A stretch of 64,000 bases of DNA from NCBI GenBank assembly GCA_020248915.1, contig JADCGP010000003.1:124001-188000 (forward strand), in the 5' to 3' direction. This DNA is from Rubrivivax sp. (GTDB lineage Bacteria > Pseudomonadota > Gammaproteobacteria > Burkholderiales > Burkholderiaceae_C). Positions 62,543 through 64,000 of the stretch are shown here, one piece after another. A program made the position numbers and the translations under genes. Below the pieces are notes generated by a model that did no database searches, was not told the DNA's origin, and saw nothing but the letters and a program-made list of their open reading frames with translations. Every line of letters starts with the position of its first letter. Positions within the stretch are counted from its first letter, which is position 1.

Positions 62543-63721
62543 GTGAACCGGCATCTCTGGCTCCTGGTGTTCTGCCAGGGCATGTTCCTGACCAACAACG
62601 TCACGTTCATCGCGATCAACGGGCTCGTGGGGCTTTCGCTCGCGCCGCTGGGCTGGATGGCGACGCTGCCGGTGATGGGCTACGTGGTGGGCGGGGCGCT
62701 GAGCGCGCCCCTGGTGGCGCGGCTGCAGGCGCGCCACGGGCGCAAGCGCTGCTTCCAGCTCGGCCTCGTCGTCGCGATGGCCAGCGGCGCCTCGTGCGCG
62801 CTGGCTGCCGCCCAGGGGTGGTTCTGGATGCTGGTGGCCAGCACCGTCGTGGCCGGCTTCTACAGCGCCAACGCGTCGCTGTACCGCTTCGCCGGGCCCG
62901 AGCTGGTGGCGCCTGGGCTCAAGGAGAAGGCGATCTCGCTGGTGCTGGCCGGCGGCATCATCGGTGCCTTTGCCGGGCCCAACCTGGCCAGCGCGACGCG
63001 CGAACTGGCGGCCGTGAAGTTCGTTGCCAGCTACATCGCGCTGATCGGCGTGGCGGGCCTGGCGCTGCTGGCGCTGTCGTTCATCCGCTTCCCGGAGCAC
63101 GTGGCGCCCAGGCCCGGGGCCGGCAGCGGGCGGCCGCTGTCGGAGATCGCGCGCCAGCCGGCCTTCATCGTCGCCGTGGCCGCCGGAGCGCTCGGCTTCG
63201 GCGTGATGAACCTGCTGATGGCCGCCACCCCGCTGGCCATGCAGCAGTGCCGGCATCCGTTCGACAGCGCGGCGCTGGTGCTCGAGTGGCACGTGCTGGG
63301 CATGTTCGTGCCGAGCTTCTTCACCGGCCACCTGATCAAGCGCTTCGGCCCGCTGCCCGTGATGGCCGTCGGCGCGCTGCTCAACTTCGTCTGCGTGGGA
63401 GTGGCGCTGTCGGGCGTCGAGCTGATGCAGTTCCTGGTGGCGCTGTTCGTGCTGGGCGTGGGCTGGAACTTCCTCTACACCGGCGGCAGCACGCTGCTGA
63501 CCACCACCTACCGCCCGGAGGAGAAGAACAAGGCCCAGGGCGCGATGGACACCTGCGTGTTCGCGACGATGGCCGTGACGTCCTTCGCCTCCGGGGCGCT
63601 GGTCACCACGCAGGGCTGGCAGATGCTGAACCTGGGCTCGCTGCTGCCGATCGCGCTGGTGTCCGCGGCGCTGGCGTGGCTGGCCTGGAGCCAGCGCCGG
63701 CAGCGCGCGCACGCGGCGTGA
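62543..63721 (+). CDS. MFS transporter
   Basis: Twelve-TM-like hydrophobic pattern; GGALSAPLVARLQARHGRKRCFQLG; GTG start. Confidence 0.88.
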   Translation: MNRHLWLLVFCQGMFLTNNVTFIAINGLVGLSLAPLGWMATLPVMGYVVGGALSAPLVARLQARHGRKRCFQLGLVVAMASGASCALAAAQGWFWMLVASTVVAGFYSANASLYRFAGPELVAPGLKEKAISLVLAGGIIGAFAGPNLASATRELAAVKFVASYIALIGVAGLALLALSFIRFPEHVAPRPGAGSGRPLSEIARQPAFIVAVAAGALGFGVMNLLMAATPLAMQQCRHPFDSAALVLEWHVLGMFVPSFFTGHLIKRFGPLPVMAVGALLNFVCVGVALSGVELMQFLVALFVLGVGWNFLYTGGSTLLTTTYRPEEKNKAQGAMDTCVFATMAVTSFASGALVTTQGWQMLNLGSLLPIALVSAALAWLAWSQRRQRAHAA

Positions 63722-64000
63722 GCGCGGCCGTGGCACGTCGGCGGTCCTGTCTCCTGCTGCTCGGCACGGCACTGGCCGGCGCGGCGGTGCGGTCGCAGGG
63801 CGCTTCCGCTTCGAACGCCCCGCCCACGCCCCGGGCGGCCAAGGTGCTGCGCATCGCCAGCCCCAGCGAGACCGGCTTCGACCCGGCGCGCGCCGGCGAC
63901 ATCCCGTCGCTGCTGGTCATCAGCCACCTGTTCGAGCCGCTGCTGGGCTTCGACCCCCTGGCGCGGCCGGTGAAGCTGCGCCCGCGCACCGCCGCGGCGA
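63718..64000 (+). CDS. N-terminal part of family 5 extracellular solute-binding (peptide/nickel ABC) protein, truncated by window end
   Basis: Signal peptide then KVLRIASPSETGFDPARAGDIPSLLVISHLFEPLLGFDPLARPVKLRPRTA; GTG overlaps MFS stop. Confidence 0.8.
   Translation, partial: MSAAVARRRSCLLLLGTALAGAAVRSQGASASNAPPTPRAAKVLRIASPSETGFDPARAGDIPSLLVISHLFEPLLGFDPLARPVKLRPRTAAA

Noticed and set aside
60342-62546. 734-aa plus-strand ORF
   Set aside because: Antisense of prkA, no recognisable domains.

Overview
GC-rich chromosomal window that looks beta-proteobacterial (probably Burkholderiales, inferred from gene content and synteny). It is densely packed, mostly with housekeeping genes: folB, ttcA, glmU, metX-metW, hpf-ptsN-hprK, fur/bamE, dapB, exbB/exbD-like, leuS-lptE-holA, thiL-pgpA-cinA, a DctS/DctR-like two-component pair, maeB, rsmA-surA-lptD, amgK-like, lipB-lipA, dolP-diaA-yraN/rsmI, tldD, ilvA-like, aroG-like, pduO-like, dld-like, SpoVR-YeaH-PrkA, and an MFS transporter. 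I saw no rRNA, tRNA, CRISPR array, prophage or transposase. The most interesting signals are regulatory or small-scale. (1) A sulfite dehydrogenase pair (sorA/sorB-like) has a near-consensus sigma-54 promoter and lies divergent from a PhnD-like binding protein, a histidine kinase and a GAFTGA-containing NtrC-family regulator, suggesting a sulfur-oxyanion three-component switch. (2) A SAM-II riboswitch precedes metX. (3) A DAHP synthase gene has a transcription-attenuation leader encoding MRVATYFAYFWISPHPAAGEP, with mutually exclusive antiterminator and terminator and possibly a leaderless start. (4) A barnase-like RNase/barstar pair is followed by an 11-bp perfect hairpin and an unexplained small coding segment. 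(5) A 19-bp inverted repeat lies upstream of the PrkA operon. (6) Five perfect copies of a 9-bp tandem repeat lie between convergent genes. Start codons are chosen by eye from ORF boundaries, overlaps and homology memory; no searches were run.
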